From contig NC_088714.1 of NCBI RefSeq assembly GCF_963576615.1, positions 28,206,558 through 28,270,557 of the forward strand: a stretch of 64,000 nucleotides of DNA. The letters are read 5' to 3'. The position numbers and the translations under genes are program-made. Positions 33,987 through 45,426 of the stretch are shown in pieces. Under the pieces are notes generated by a model that was given only the letters and a program-made list of their open reading frames with translations, was not told where the DNA came from and did not search any database. The first letter of the stretch is position 1. Every line of letters starts with the position of its first letter. The DNA is from Watersipora subatra. Lineage: Eukaryota > Bryozoa > Gymnolaemata > Cheilostomatida > Watersiporidae.

Positions 33987-35257
33987 GAGTCCGTGACTAA
34001 CGAAAGCGTATATAGGAGTTTGCTCGGTTCCAAGCAAACAAGCCACGCCCATAACTTTTTTATATAAGTTATAATGGATAGGCCGCAACACTAACCAGCA
34101 AAAATCACTCCCGTTGACAATCCCTCTGAAATTGATTGTTGTATTATATACCATTTAAACAAAAACAAAATTTCCTACAAGAAAATACCAATAATTTTTT
34201 TTTGGAAATGTAAATGCAAAAAAGTGAAGTATTGAGGGCAAAGTAAGAGTATTCCGTTAGAGATCAGTATGTCGATCGGGTTTGTTTGGAAACAGGCGTT
34301 TTTGTTTCCGGTTTTTGATGCGGGACTCTGTGAAACTATACGGCTCTGGGGTGGTCTGATGATGATGACCGATGTTAGCATTGGTTTTGGGTCATCAAAT
34401 TTGATTTGTTCCTCTTTTTTGTCTTGTTTTAGCTTATTTCCAGAGTCTAAGCAAATAAGACCTTGCCTTTGACATATGTACAGCTGTTTGTACAAATAAT
34501 GAAAAGAATAAATAATGTGATGCTAGTAATGTTATTGTAGAGGCACAAGGCTAGTGAAACAGATGTTACACATAAAATGTCATTTTGCTTGCAATTGTGT
34601 AGTATTGGTCAGGTTTCCTGCATGATATATGTTTCTACATGATGTTTTATATATTCTATGTTTTTTTACTTTATATAATAATATTCCACTAATTAGAGTG
34701 CCTTTATCCATTGTATAGGTTTTACCATCTACTTATTTTAAAATAGACCAGTGAGCCATAACCCCAGACTTATCACACTAGTGTCTAGCACAACTCTACG
34801 CAACTACACGTACTTTGGCTTGTGCCCACTACATGAAATATTAGTTTGCAAAGCTTTTGCCCAAAATGGTTTTATTGTTGTAATTTCTAATTATAAGCAC
34901 TGGCTAGACTTTTAGAAAGTTTTCATTATTGAAGACAATGATGGGATTAGTATACTTCACATGGTTTTCATATTTCATCAGTAAAGGGATCATCATATCG
35001 CTTGATGACGACAATTGAAAATGAAATTCACTAATTCATTGTTGCGCTAGGGTGTCATGTAGTTTTAACTTGAGCTCTGCCATCACTTTACTTCTGTGTC
35101 CTAAATGAACTTCCACAGCTGATAAATACACAGAATTGCATTTCTACCACACAGGAACCACTAGAAGCTTAAAATATTACTTTTCACAAAAAATAATGAA
35201 AAGCCGTAAAACCGGGTTTTTCGGCTTGCTTTAAACCGAGCCAATCCGGATGTACAT

Positions 35258-35745
35258 GTTTATACATGTACATATGTACTTGATATGTATATGTATTTAT
35301 AACTGTACATATCAAATGATTCTTCAGAAGGTTTTCTTTCTTTTAATAGCATTTATCTGAAACAAAAACTTTCCCAGCAGTCTCTGGGGCGTGTAAAATC
35401 AACGAAGTCTGAAGACAGAAAATTATTGGTGATCAATAGCATTTGCAAGGGTTTAAACACTGTCCATTTGTCTAAAATATTAGAATGATCTCTTTGAATT
35501 TGGCCTTGAAACGTCAGGGTTGGTTTTGTTGGTAATATTTTGTTGGCGATGTTTTACTAGCTATTACTGCCTTGCATCTCCTAGGCAACCTGTTGGTCAA
35601 TATATCTAGCATCTCAGGACTGGTCATTCTGTACCATGCTTTTATAATCTCTTCCATCAAAGTGACCTAAGTTGTTGGGTTGCTTCTGGCCCCCAGAGTC
35701 CTTATCAGCGGCCTAATTTTCTCTATAGGTTTAATTCCGGTGACT
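35258..35745. other. No gene recognised
   Basis: AT-rich sequence between hAT-2 and the 30-bp minisatellite; no motif seen. Confidence 0.5.
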
Positions 35746-36027
35746 ATAAATTGCCTATCATCATGACTCATAATATGTTGTTGCCTATCATCATGACTCA
35801 TAATATGTTGTTGCCTATCATCATGACTCATATTATGTTGTTGCCTATCATCATGACTCATTGTATGTTGCTGTCTATTATCATGACTCATATTATGTTG
35901 TTGCCTATCATCATGACTCATATTATGTTGTTGCCTATCATCATGACTCATTGTATGTTGCTGTCTATTATCATGACTCATATTATGTTGTTGCCTATCA
36001 TCATGACTCATATTATGTTGTTGCCTA
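35746..36027. repeat. 30-bp minisatellite, left block
   Basis: About nine units of TTGCCTATCATCATGACTCA plus ten further bases (tattatgttg). A variant with tctattatc and cattgtatg alternates with the main type, giving a 60-bp higher-order unit. Frames in all phases stay open because 30 is a multiple of 3, so the long Met-His-Asp or Ile-Met-Thr frames are artefacts. Confidence 0.97.
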
Positions 36028-37572
36028 CCCTAGGACACTTAAGTATTCGCGGCATCTAACTTTCGCGTTTTCGCGGAGTCATCATCACGCGAAAAATTCA
36101 TGCGCGAAACTAAACTATCATAACGAACTAGCGAAAATTCGAAATTAAATAGCTATGTTCTACACAGGCCTGTATTCACTGGTTGCAAGTTGGGGGGCTA
36201 ATGTTAGACGACTAATTATGAACATCTGGGGTGTGGAGAAGGAGGGGGGGTGCTGTAAGCTCCCAACAGGTTTCTCTTATGTAGGGCCTCAGCCGGGCCT
36301 CAGCCGGGCCTCTCACGTGAAGTTTTAAAAAATTTTATTGGCATGTATCAACATTTTTCTATTTTTTGAGATTTGCTTTGTTTTAGCTGATGTGACTGAC
36401 AAAACGTTTTAAAATTAAAACAGGCAATACTTGTATGCAGTTAAAAAGCTCAGAAAGAAGACATCTTTTTCTTTTAAGCGTTTTAACAAAGATCATTTTT
36501 GCCGATTTTATTTCAAGTTCATTAAGTAGGATATGGGCAAGCAGATGTTTGCTAAAACTTGATATTTTGCAAACCTTTATAAAAGTCGTTAACAAGAATA
36601 TTTTGCCGCTGATGAAGATAATAATGACGCCTAAGAACTACTAAAAGTTGATGTTTGTATCTATGGCTTCGAATAAAGTGATATTCTACAGCGATAAAAA
36701 CCTTTCTATAGCCGTTGGACTATGAAATTCCTAAAAAGTTGGGGCGTCTTAGCCGGCCAGCTGTCCAAGGGAATACGGCCCTGTAGTTCATTGATATCCA
36801 CAACAAAATTGTGATATTAGAAATGCAGATAATTTTGTGTGTGATTGAGCTCATTGGGAAATTTCTAGTAAATTCGTTAATACACCGAATGAGCAGCATG
36901 GCAAAGCAAATTAAGATAACAAGTTTTTTTGGAAAAGCCAAGACAAACGAAGAAGATGATGATATCAGTTTAGTCACCGAATTTGTAACTGATGAGGATG
37001 AAAGTCTGGTAGGTGAAGTCATACAATTAAATAATACTTATTGTAGTGATGAATTTTACTGCCAACCAAAAACGATAACAACCCTCACCAGGTCCAACCA
37101 TGTTATACAGTTCTGGTTGTGATGTTGGTTGTCATCTATTTTCTTTTTTATGAGACATGTACTGTATTTGATTTTTTTTAAATTTGAAATATTGTGAACT
37201 CAAAACGTGCCATGGCCATCGCTTGCTATAAATACTTGAGATCTAATATTGGTACCATATCGGTCACGACGGAAAGGACCGAGACGTCATTGATAGTCCA
37301 AGAAACAAATGGCAGCAAGCGATAACGTTGAATTATCGATTTCTGCCATACATTTATACCTGTGGGTTACAAATACAAACTAGTCGCAAATATAAAAACT
37401 TTTTTTACTAGAGGACCGGACCTGAGGAATCTAATTTGTTTGTTCCACTGTATTTATTTTCACATCACTATATTTTCGCACTCATCAGAGCTGCGAAATT
37501 AAGTTGCAGCGAAATTTTACTCTGTGTGCTACTCACGAAACTAAATACTAGCGAAATATAAGTGTCCTACGG
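36028..37572. mobile_element. TA-flanked transposon splitting the minisatellite (1,545 bp)
   Basis: The ends are CCCTAGGACACTTA and, on the complement, CCGTAGGACACTTA. They are flanked by TA at 36026-36027 and 37573-37574. Left of the element the array stops at ttgccTA and right of it resumes at TAtcatcatg, so removing the element and one TA restores a perfect 30-bp unit. This is a mariner/pogo-type insertion. An interior segment (36310-36725) is shared with the MITE at 17105-17896. Confidence 0.9.
36895..37122 (+). pseudogene. Possible C-terminal remnant of a pogo-type transposase
   Basis: The frame contains MSSMAKQIKITSFFGKAK followed by an acidic stretch. A K-Q-x-x-I/L-x-x-F-F box followed by charged residues is common at the end of pogo/Tigger transposases. 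It lies inside the TA-flanked element, which fits. The rest of the enzyme is missing. Confidence 0.4.
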
Positions 37573-38000
37573 TATCATCATGACTCATATTATGTTGTTG
37601 CCTATCATCATGACTCATATTATGTTGTTGCCTATCATCATGACTCATTGTATGTTGCTGTCTATTATCATGACTCATATTATGTTGTTGCCTATCATCA
37701 TGACTCATTGTATGTTGCTGTCTATTATCATGACTCATATTATGTTGTTGCCTATCATCATGACTCATTGTATGTTGCTGTCTATTATCATGAGTCATAT
37801 TATGTTGTTGCCTATCATCATGACTCATTGTATGTTGCTGTCTATTATCATGAGTCATATTATGTTGTTGTCTATCATCATGACTCATATTATGTTACCA
37901 TCTATTATCATGACTCGTATTGTATTGTTGTCTATCATCATAACTCATATTATGCTGCCACCCACCATCATGACTCATACTATGTTGTTGCTTATCAAAC
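37573..38000. repeat. 30-bp minisatellite, right block
   Basis: About fourteen units continuing the array at 35746-36027, with the two variants alternating. The last three to four units (37900-38000) are diverged. Confidence 0.97.
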
Positions 38001-38529
38001 AGCCAGCTAGGTAAAACCTTGAGTCTAGTTTTACCTTTTTGCATGACCAAAGGGATGAGTTTAGAAAGACTTTGGAACGGATTAGGCAATTTCCATACAT
38101 GTATTTCACTGCTCCTATAACGTAAATTTCTAATAATGTAATTTTTCCTGGAACGGATTATTTACGTTGTAGGAGCAACTATTGTATTCAACTTTTTCCC
38201 ATCGACGATGACATAGTTCTTTCCACTTTTTACTTGATCATCCATACTTCACGCAAAACATGTTTAATAACTTCTCATACATATCTATTAAATTTAAGAA
38301 TAACTATGATGGCTAGAGTGCTTTGATGCTGTTGGCAAGCTGAGTGATTTTTTTTTGTAATGATTGTCACACTCAATCATATATTACAAGTTAAACTGTA
38401 ATAAGTGCGCTTTCAGTTGATGGATATACTGTCTGTTGCTAATGCATAGAATACATAATTCTGTTGTATTATCAGCAAAGTTTTTTGGGAAAAGTTTGAA
38501 CACTCATCAAAATGGGTATTGTTTTTTTT
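38001..38529. other. No gene recognised
   Basis: AT-rich spacer between two satellites; no motif seen. Confidence 0.5.
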
Positions 38530-39072
38530 ATATAGGTTAATACCCATAATTCTTTCAATACTATTCCGCAACTATTTAATATTATGTAAATAAATTCCAA
38601 AGGTTTACAAATCAGTTCAGACGGATCATAAAGTTAACTACACAATAAAGCAGACTAAAGCGTACATGTGCTCATCTATAGTTACTCATTTAGTGCTTAC
38701 CCATGTATTCTGCAATTATTCAATACTTTATTACCAAGATTGCAAAGGTCACAAATCAAAGAAGATAATTACAATGGTGCTTAGGTATTGTTACTTGCAT
38801 TACCCTTTTTGGCATAAAACATAACCGCGCACTGCATTTTGAAGGTTTACAAATCAGAAAAGAAAGAAGATAATGAAGATAACTAATAAAGCAGACTAAG
38901 GTATACATGTGCACATCTAGAGTTACTCATTTGGTGTTTTCATATGTATTCAGCAACTATATAATATGATTAACGCAAGACACAAAAGGCACAAATGGAA
39001 AAGAAACAAGATCATAAAGATAACTGCATACAATAACACCGACTATGGTGTACATTTACCTATCTAGAATTA
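38530..39072. repeat. ~148-bp satellite, diverged left part
   Basis: Diverged units of the array found at 39993-40720, recognised by the repeated catgtattc.gcaactattta and acaaatcaaagaaga blocks (near 38540, 38700 and 38940). Confidence 0.75.
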
Positions 39073-39992
39073 CCGTTTATCGCTGCATATAAGCCTACTG
39101 TGCATATAAGCTGATCCTAAAAACATAGCCCTGACATCAGGTAATTCATAAGACTTATGTAAACTAATCCCATATATCGTAACACACCGTGTATACCTAT
39201 CAAAGCAAGCAGTAGCAAAAATGAAGCTTGCTCTTTGCAGGCTTGGTGTAAAAATTTTTTGCTTGGTGAGCAGTTGTATACTTAGCCTAATGTGTCTTTG
39301 GCTAACCGAAAGAAGTCAATCATCCGCTTGGGTTGAGCCAATGGAAAACATGTATGCTTCTCACACTGACTTTAGTTTTGTAAAACACTTTTTTACAGCG
39401 TTCGTTTTTGCAATGATCAGATGCCACGCAGCTACATAGGTTTTACAAGTTCTAAATCAATGAACTTATGGTTATTATCTATTGGGCATTAGTAGTAGTG
39501 GCAGTAATTATTTTTAATAGATATGATAATGTGGTAAGCTAGTGTAATATTGGTAACTCGTGTGACTTGGAACATGTTTAATTTGTCAACCATGATGGTA
39601 TGAAGAGGACAAAAAGTGTCCGAACTGATTCAGCAACACGTTTGTGGTCTTTTTATGGCATCTGATGATGTAAAATTTTATGCTGATTATTTTGGTCAAA
39701 CCTTATAACAACTTAAATATGCCGATGTAAATTATTTGGTTTTACTGAATATTTAATTGTCTCAGTAAAAATTTATTTGTTTGCGCAAGGGTTAATGGTA
39801 GGGGAACCATTATTGTTATGTTGTAATTTTATTAATAAAGTGGTATTGATACAGGTTTGAGATGTGGTTGTTGAAGTTAGCTTAGCATATTTTCATTTAT
39901 TTTTAATAAGAGTTACACGGGTATAAGCCAGACTCCTTAGTTAGGCAAATTTTTTGCCATCCAGGATCAGCTTATATGCTGGGAAAATACAG
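39073..39992. mobile_element. TA-flanked transposon inside the satellite (920 bp)
   Basis: The left end CCGTTTATCGCTGCATATAAGC-type and the right-end complement CTGTATTTTCCCAGCATATAAG are inverted repeats sharing GCATATAAGC. They are flanked by TA (39071-39072, 39993-39994). Neighbouring satellite units read ctagagtTActcattt, the uninterrupted form of the same place. The 72-codon frame at 39221-39439 shows no known motif. Confidence 0.85.
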
Positions 39993-40720
39993 TACTCATT
40001 TAATGCTTATCCATGTATTCAGCAACTATTTAATCTGATGTACTAAAGATACAGAGGTGTACAAATCAAAAAAAGATTCAAGATCATAAAGATAACTACA
40101 CACAATAAGGCAGACTAAGGTATACACTTGCACATTTACAGTTGCTCATTTAATGCTTATCCATGTATTCAGCAACTATTTAATCTGATGTACTAAAGAT
40201 ACAGAAGTGTACAAATCAAAGAAGATTCAAGATCATAAAGATAACACACAATAAGGCAGACTAAGGTATACACTTGCACATTTATAGTTGCTCATTTAAT
40301 GCTTATCCATGTATTCAGCAACTATTTAATCTGATGTACTAAAGATACAGAGGTGTACAAATCAAAGAAGATTCAAGATCATAAAGATAACACACAATAA
40401 GGCAGACTAAGGTATACACTTGCACATTTATAGTTGCTCATTTAATGCTTATCCATGTATTCAGCAACTATTTAATCTGATGTACTAAAGATACAGAGGT
40501 GTACAAATCAAAAAAAGATTCAAGATCATAAAGATAACTACACACAATAAGGCAGACTAAGGTATACACTTGCACATTTACAGTTGCTCATTTAATGCTT
40601 ATCCATGTATTCAGCAACTATTTAATCTGATGTACTAAAGATACAGAAGTGTACAAATCAAAAAAGATTCAAGATCATAAAGATAACTTCACACAATAAG
40701 GCAGACTAAGGTATTTACAT
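39993..40720. repeat. ~148-bp satellite, homogeneous right part
   Basis: Five nearly identical units of 146-150 bp, with ctcatttaatgcttatccat starting at 39995, 40145, 40291, 40437 and 40587. The length variants differ by an aacta/aaca indel and alternate 150, 146, 146, 150. Confidence 0.97.
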
Positions 40721-41018
40721 ATGTATTTACTTACATTTAAAATTTATGATTATTCATGCATTCAGTAACTATGTAATCAGTTATACAAAACATATACGAG
40801 ATCACATGAGCTTTGAAATTAGAACTGGCTTCAAGACTGGCTGGGGAGACTTATTTTGGGTGAGATAAGATTATAAAAAATGAAGAAGTGTATTGTTTAC
40901 AAATCAGTGTAATAAACTGCCTAATAGCTTGAATGGAAAAATGGAAGCAGGTTGCTAATAGATATGTCATGAACTGAACTCATAAATATAGTTATTCTTT
41001 CATTTTAACTAGCTGTAA

Positions 41019-41767
41019 AGGTCAAAACACACAAAGCGATTTTATCGTGTGCGTCATGAGGAGGGCGAAGATATCGCTGGTGTGTGCCTAAACACACTTG
41101 AGCGATTCACCAGCAAACGACATAGCGGGCACGCTCACAAACTACCAATAAACTTCCATATATCAGTTTCTTCGGAGTTGTTAATAAATTAAGATGAGTC
41201 AATATGGCGCCGTCTAGGCAATGACGTAAACAACTTCCGCTTTTGTTATTAAGCCTATCTCACTTTCACGGATTGTGCGCTACAAGAAGACATAAGATAA
41301 ATGATTCTTGTATTTTTAACAGTAATATTCTACGATTTTTAAATATAGTTCACTTTATAGTAGATTTTTATATTTAATATATTAAATATTTGCCATTATC
41401 AAAATAGTCAACCTGTACAATGATGAACTCCAAATGTTGGTTTTCCACTGGGTATTGTGTAATTTTTGTGTTATGTTGTACAGGACTGAGAGTGCTTTTA
41501 TTAAGTTTATGAACATTCAGTGTTCATTCTGATGATGTTTCAATTGTAACATAATAGCAAAAATCTGTACGTTAGTGAACATCGATAAGAAATAATTACC
41601 CGCTATAAAATTGCATTTTGGGAAAAAACAGCCAATCAAAGTGCACCTCGCTAGCAGTAAAGTTGTGATAGAGAATATTTAGCCTTATCGCTCTGCATAA
41701 GCGAGTTCTAGTGCAGATTAGCTCCACATCGCGATATGAGCTAATATATCCTAGTGTGTTTTCACCT
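41019..41767. mobile_element. MITE with TAA target duplication (749 bp)
   Basis: The ends are AGGTCAAAACACAC and, on the complement, AGGTGAAAACACAC, flanked by TAA on both sides (41016-41018, 41768-41770). A 3-bp TWA duplication is typical of PIF/Harbinger, but no coding region supports that assignment. Subterminal parts also contain inverted gcgat/atcgc words. Confidence 0.65.
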
Positions 41768-42459
41768 TAAGACTGTTTATATATTCAGTTCTTCTATTAT
41801 TTGTAAGGTCAACCTGAGGTCTAATCAATCTTAGACTCTCCTTGAAGAATCATCAAGACAAGAAAACCTTAGGTGAGATTTTTACTTGCTATAAACCTTA
41901 CCAACTCTGATGATGTACAAAGCTTTCATGAAAAATTGTTTCATTGATCAAATGAAGTATGTGAACAGACTTTGGTCACCCAGTTTAGTTCTACATAGAC
42001 TCCTAAAGCACATCTCTAAAGCATTTGGCTCTGATGAACATATTTGCAGTAAGCTCTCCACTCCAATACACTATAGACAGTTCTGAGTAAGCACCTCTGT
42101 GTTAATTTATGATTTATGCACATAACTTTGATGTTGTGAGTCAACAGTAGGCCCTATGATGTTTAGTTTAGTGCAGATATAAAAGGTCTCACTCGCCATT
42201 CACTCAGCAAAGCAGTTATTAATCTACAATCAATCTTGTTCTTTTGTATAATAATAATGTATCATACTCATTGCTGCTACTCATTCTAATGGATACGATA
42301 ACTCTATTGCTCAATCACCTACTGAAAGATTATGTGATAGGACAAGTCTTGGAGTGTTTCACAGCTAGTTTGTTGCTACCTTTGTGTCTAACCTAGACAG
42401 TTTAGTGAGCTCCTCTGTCAAATAAGTTATTCTGGAAGCTACTCCTCCACCAATATTTA

Positions 42460-42890
42460 TAAATAGGGCTAAAAATCAGTATAGTAGTAGCATAAGTGTA
42501 ACCTCTTCAAAGTGGCTAAGTCACCTACACTCATCACATATGTAGGTTAACTCTACTGCTGCCAGCAGTTGACACTCAACCCAGTCTAAGTCCATCAAAT
42601 GATAAACATGAATTTATTTAACTGTTGATGTATATGTACTGTTAAACTGTAGTTCTGGTAAAATGGCTAAATGGTAGAAAGATATAAAGCGGCTTTTTAG
42701 TAATGACGAGCTCACAATGTTGGTCTGTCTCTATCTAATTTTCTGGATTTTTTTGCAGAACTTACCTCTATTCTTTCGCTGTATATCTTCAACCCTCCTA
42801 CTTACTCTCTCGTAGCATGGGGGGACCAGCCTTTTTGTTAGCAGTTGCTTGAGCCTTTGCACCATTATGATTTCTACTATTAAATATTGA
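42460..42890. repeat. Local repeat, first copy (empty site for the pogo element)
   Basis: Matches 47489-48060 through the tcttcaaagtggct, tgtaggttaactct, ggtagaaagatat and gagcct.tgcaccatt blocks. The segment cagta.agtagtagcataag directly precedes it and is repeated at 43023-43045. This copy is uninterrupted where the pogo element sits in the other. Confidence 0.75.
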
Positions 42891-43355
42891 GGGACGTAGG
42901 CTAAGTATTAAAAATATTATATTTTACTTCTGATTCACAGTAATTATCTACTGAAATTCAAACACCTTTTCAATTATCTGACTGTAGCCCTCAGTCAGGT
43001 AATTGAAATAAATATGGCTAAACGTCAGTATGCTAGTAGCACAAGTACAGTAATACTTCAACTTTGAGTGCTCCAGCGTACGAGAAACTTGAGATACGAG
43101 CCAGCTTTTGAGCAAGTTTTAGCACTAACATACAAGCCATGTTTGAGATACGAGCACGTGAGTCAGTTGCCAAGTATGCCGGAGGTGTTTTATGAGAACA
43201 GCATCACTCTGTATTTTTCAACTGCTCAGGTTATATTTTTGTACTGTGTTTTTTTTGTGCACGATTTTCAGTGAAGAATTATGTGAATTAAAAGTACTGT
43301 GCGTAGACCGAAAGTTTGCCAGTAAAATGAGAGATGACATGCAAATAAAAAGCAA

Positions 43356-45034
43356 ATGATAACAATTATTAGACGGAAAATTATTGAAAAATATGCGAAA
43401 TGTGTGTGCGTGATTGAGCTAGCTCAGCAATATGACAGAAATACATCCATAATTATCAAACAGGATTATATTCAGGGCATTTATTTAGTTCGCAAAAGGA
43501 CTAACCATAGTTTCTAAACGGCGCAGCGATCTTCACGACCGCTGATGGAGAGACTGCTCAGGCATTTGATAAAAGATCAACAATTGGCCGGTTACAGCGT
43601 AACTGATAGAGGTGGAACGAGACACGAGACGTCTCGAGTATCGACCTGTCTCGTATCGGTCTCGTCTCGACTTAACTATTGCCAAACTCGAGACAGGAAA
43701 TAGAACTAAAGCGCCTGCGCACGGTTGTTAAAACAGGGCTTCTTGCGGTAGCAACAACTCCATATATTGTAATGGATTGCGGGCAACTGCCTTTTAAGTT
43801 ATACCCGGTCCGTTACTACCTGTTGCTACTGGTTATGTTGGCCACTGAGTCTAATCATGTAGTCCGGACAACGGCCCTGTTATTTTTTAGTTCGGTTCAG
43901 TGTCCTTAAAAACAGATGCTGGGTCGTATCTAATTACTCTTCGGATAATCCAATATAATAAATAACACTTTTGCGGGGAAAAATGTCTGTATTTTATCGT
44001 ATCGTGTCTAAACACCAACTGCCTTTCATAAAATTCGGGCCTCTTTTACGTATATACTACCAATCGCGGGTAAAACTTGCCCGGACACGGAGAAACGAAC
44101 GAAAGGCCGTGTCGACCCTAGTCCGTGTTCGGTTAACAATGACGTTTTGTTAGCTCAATATAAGAATATACATGTGCGTGTATACAGTAATTAATATAAT
44201 TTATGAGTACAATTTAAATATAATTCACATACTACAGCTAATACACAAACAAAACTTAACATTAATGAAACGATAAGAATGAAAGTGTTATCGTGTGTTC
44301 TTTTAGTTGCGGTATTTCTTTGTAGAGCGACGGCTATCGGTTTCATTGCACATTACATTAAAAAGTAAGAACTATTCAATAGATGGTAAAATATATATGT
44401 ACAAAGCAATATGTTTATAATGATTATGATCAATCAAGCTCAAAATTCTTAGAATATATAACTTCGGTATTTTAGAGCTGTTTGTGTCACTTTTGTTTAC
44501 AAAAACTACATGCATATCACTATTAAAATGTTGTATTTAAATCGTTTACACCAGGTGAAAATTCAATTTAAAAAGAGTTTTATTAATTTTATATATACCA
44601 AGTAGCTAGTACTTGTGTAGTAAAATCATCACCAAATGCTCATTATTTTACTGTCTCGTGTCTCGAGTCTCGAATTTTTTCAAGACAGTGTCTCGAGTCT
44701 CGTCTCGAGCTTAAAAAACTTGTCTCGTTCCACCTCTAGTAACTGAATGATGCTATGTGAAAAGGCCGGTGCTATCTATCAAAACTATAAACATTCAGAC
44801 AAGTTGGCTAGTGGTCGTACATTAACCGTTTGTGACGACAGCCGTGTTCGTCCTAATCGCAGCATGTTGAAAGGGCGACAAAGGCAAACGTCCTTAGATA
44901 GGTTCATCTTAAAACGGCCGACTAGTCGTGAAAGCGAAACAAAGGAAAGATTAGCTAACCAGCGAGAAACTTCAAACTATGAACGCCGAAGAAATTTTAA
45001 TTACGTTAAGTTAAAAATGAAAGTTTGCTTTTAG
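43356..45034 (+). pseudogene. Pogo/Tigger transposase relic: CENP-B HTH and C-terminal box
   Basis: From 43356 a frame reads MITIIRRKIIEKYAKCVCVI then ELAQQYDRNTS, the first pogo/CENP-B helix-turn-helix. After frameshifts come LTIVSKRRSDLHD (~43510) and LLRHLIKDQQLAGYSVTE (~43550-43606), the start of the second DNA-binding half. This is cut by the nested hAT element and resumes at 44747 with MLCEKAGAIYQNYKHSD. The frame then jumps to a C-terminal RQRQTSLDRFILKRP box and ends at 45034. The whole DDE catalytic domain is missing, so this was already a deletion derivative. Frameshifts near 43500 and 43535 and a stop after VTE also break it. Confidence 0.75.
43607..44738. mobile_element. hAT-4: nested non-autonomous hAT element (1,132 bp)
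   Basis: 18-bp perfect terminal inverted repeats TAGAGGTGGAACGAGACA are flanked by perfect 8-bp duplications GTAACTGA (43599-43606, 44739-44746). Subterminal zones are rich in GTCTCGAGAC-type palindromes (43625-43690, 44650-44730). No transposase was recognised; the frames at 43679-43909 and 43971-44153 have no known motif. Confidence 0.95.
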
Positions 45035-45426
45035 GTTTGCTTCTAATTTTGTCTTTTAAGACTTTGATAAAATTCAAATTTATCAAAGTCAACTGTTGTA
45101 ATGAAGGATAACTCTCTATAACTTCCTAGAATATCTCCCTCTCTGGCAAATGCTAGCGTTAGCTGCTATTGTATGTATTTAATTTTACATTTTAATTAAT
45201 CACATTTCTTTGCATTATTTTTTATTTGTTGCTTTTTAAAAGCTTGTGGTAAGTTAGGAAAATAACCAACATGTTCTTTCTGTTACAATATCTTGTTTTG
45301 AGTGTTTTGTTTGCATTTTTTCGAGTATGGAAACCAATCAATATATATTTAATTGTTCCATATATAAATAAATTGCACCAACATGCGAGTAAATTGACAT
45401 AAGAGCTCAGTCTCGGAACACATTAA

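Larger units (their letters stand above)
30143..34348. mobile_element. hAT-3: nested foldback-type hAT-like element (4.2 kb)
   Basis: The left end CAGAGCCGTTTAGTTTTACC and the right-end complement CAGAGCCGTATAGTTTCACA are inverted repeats whose similarity extends about 30 bases, then resumes at an AAACAAAC block. The flanks AGGTGGTC (30135-30142) and GGGTGGTC (34349-34356) match at seven of eight bases. Internally the same end sequence recurs at 33941-33986, and a segment of about 300 bp (33660-33959) is repeated at 34060-34348. The element therefore appears rearranged or made of several copies. Confidence 0.5.
29365..35249 (-). mobile_element. hAT-2: deleted hAT element enlarged by nested insertions
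   Basis: The left end is CAGGGTTGG and the right end complement is CCGGATTGG. Both are followed inward by runs of AAACCGG/GGTTT. Eight-base flanks ATGTACAT are identical (29357-29364, 35250-35257), although that word is palindromic and partly repeated locally, which weakens it. A BED-finger fragment lies inside, as expected for hAT. Without the nested 30143-34348 element it would be about 1.7 kb, a deletion derivative. Confidence 0.55.

Noticed and set aside
35746..38000. CRISPR array
   Set aside because: Units are directly contiguous without unique spacers and the genome is animal; it is a minisatellite.
35667..38089. Long frames on both strands with repeated MSHDDRQQH or IMTHIMLLP units
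   Set aside because: The repeat unit is 30 bp, so every phase stays open; no start context, codon bias or homology supports a protein, and a transposon splits the array.
41019..41767. Assignment of the TAA-flanked MITE to Harbinger
   Set aside because: A 3-bp duplication alone is weak and there is no coding sequence; kept as an unclassified MITE.
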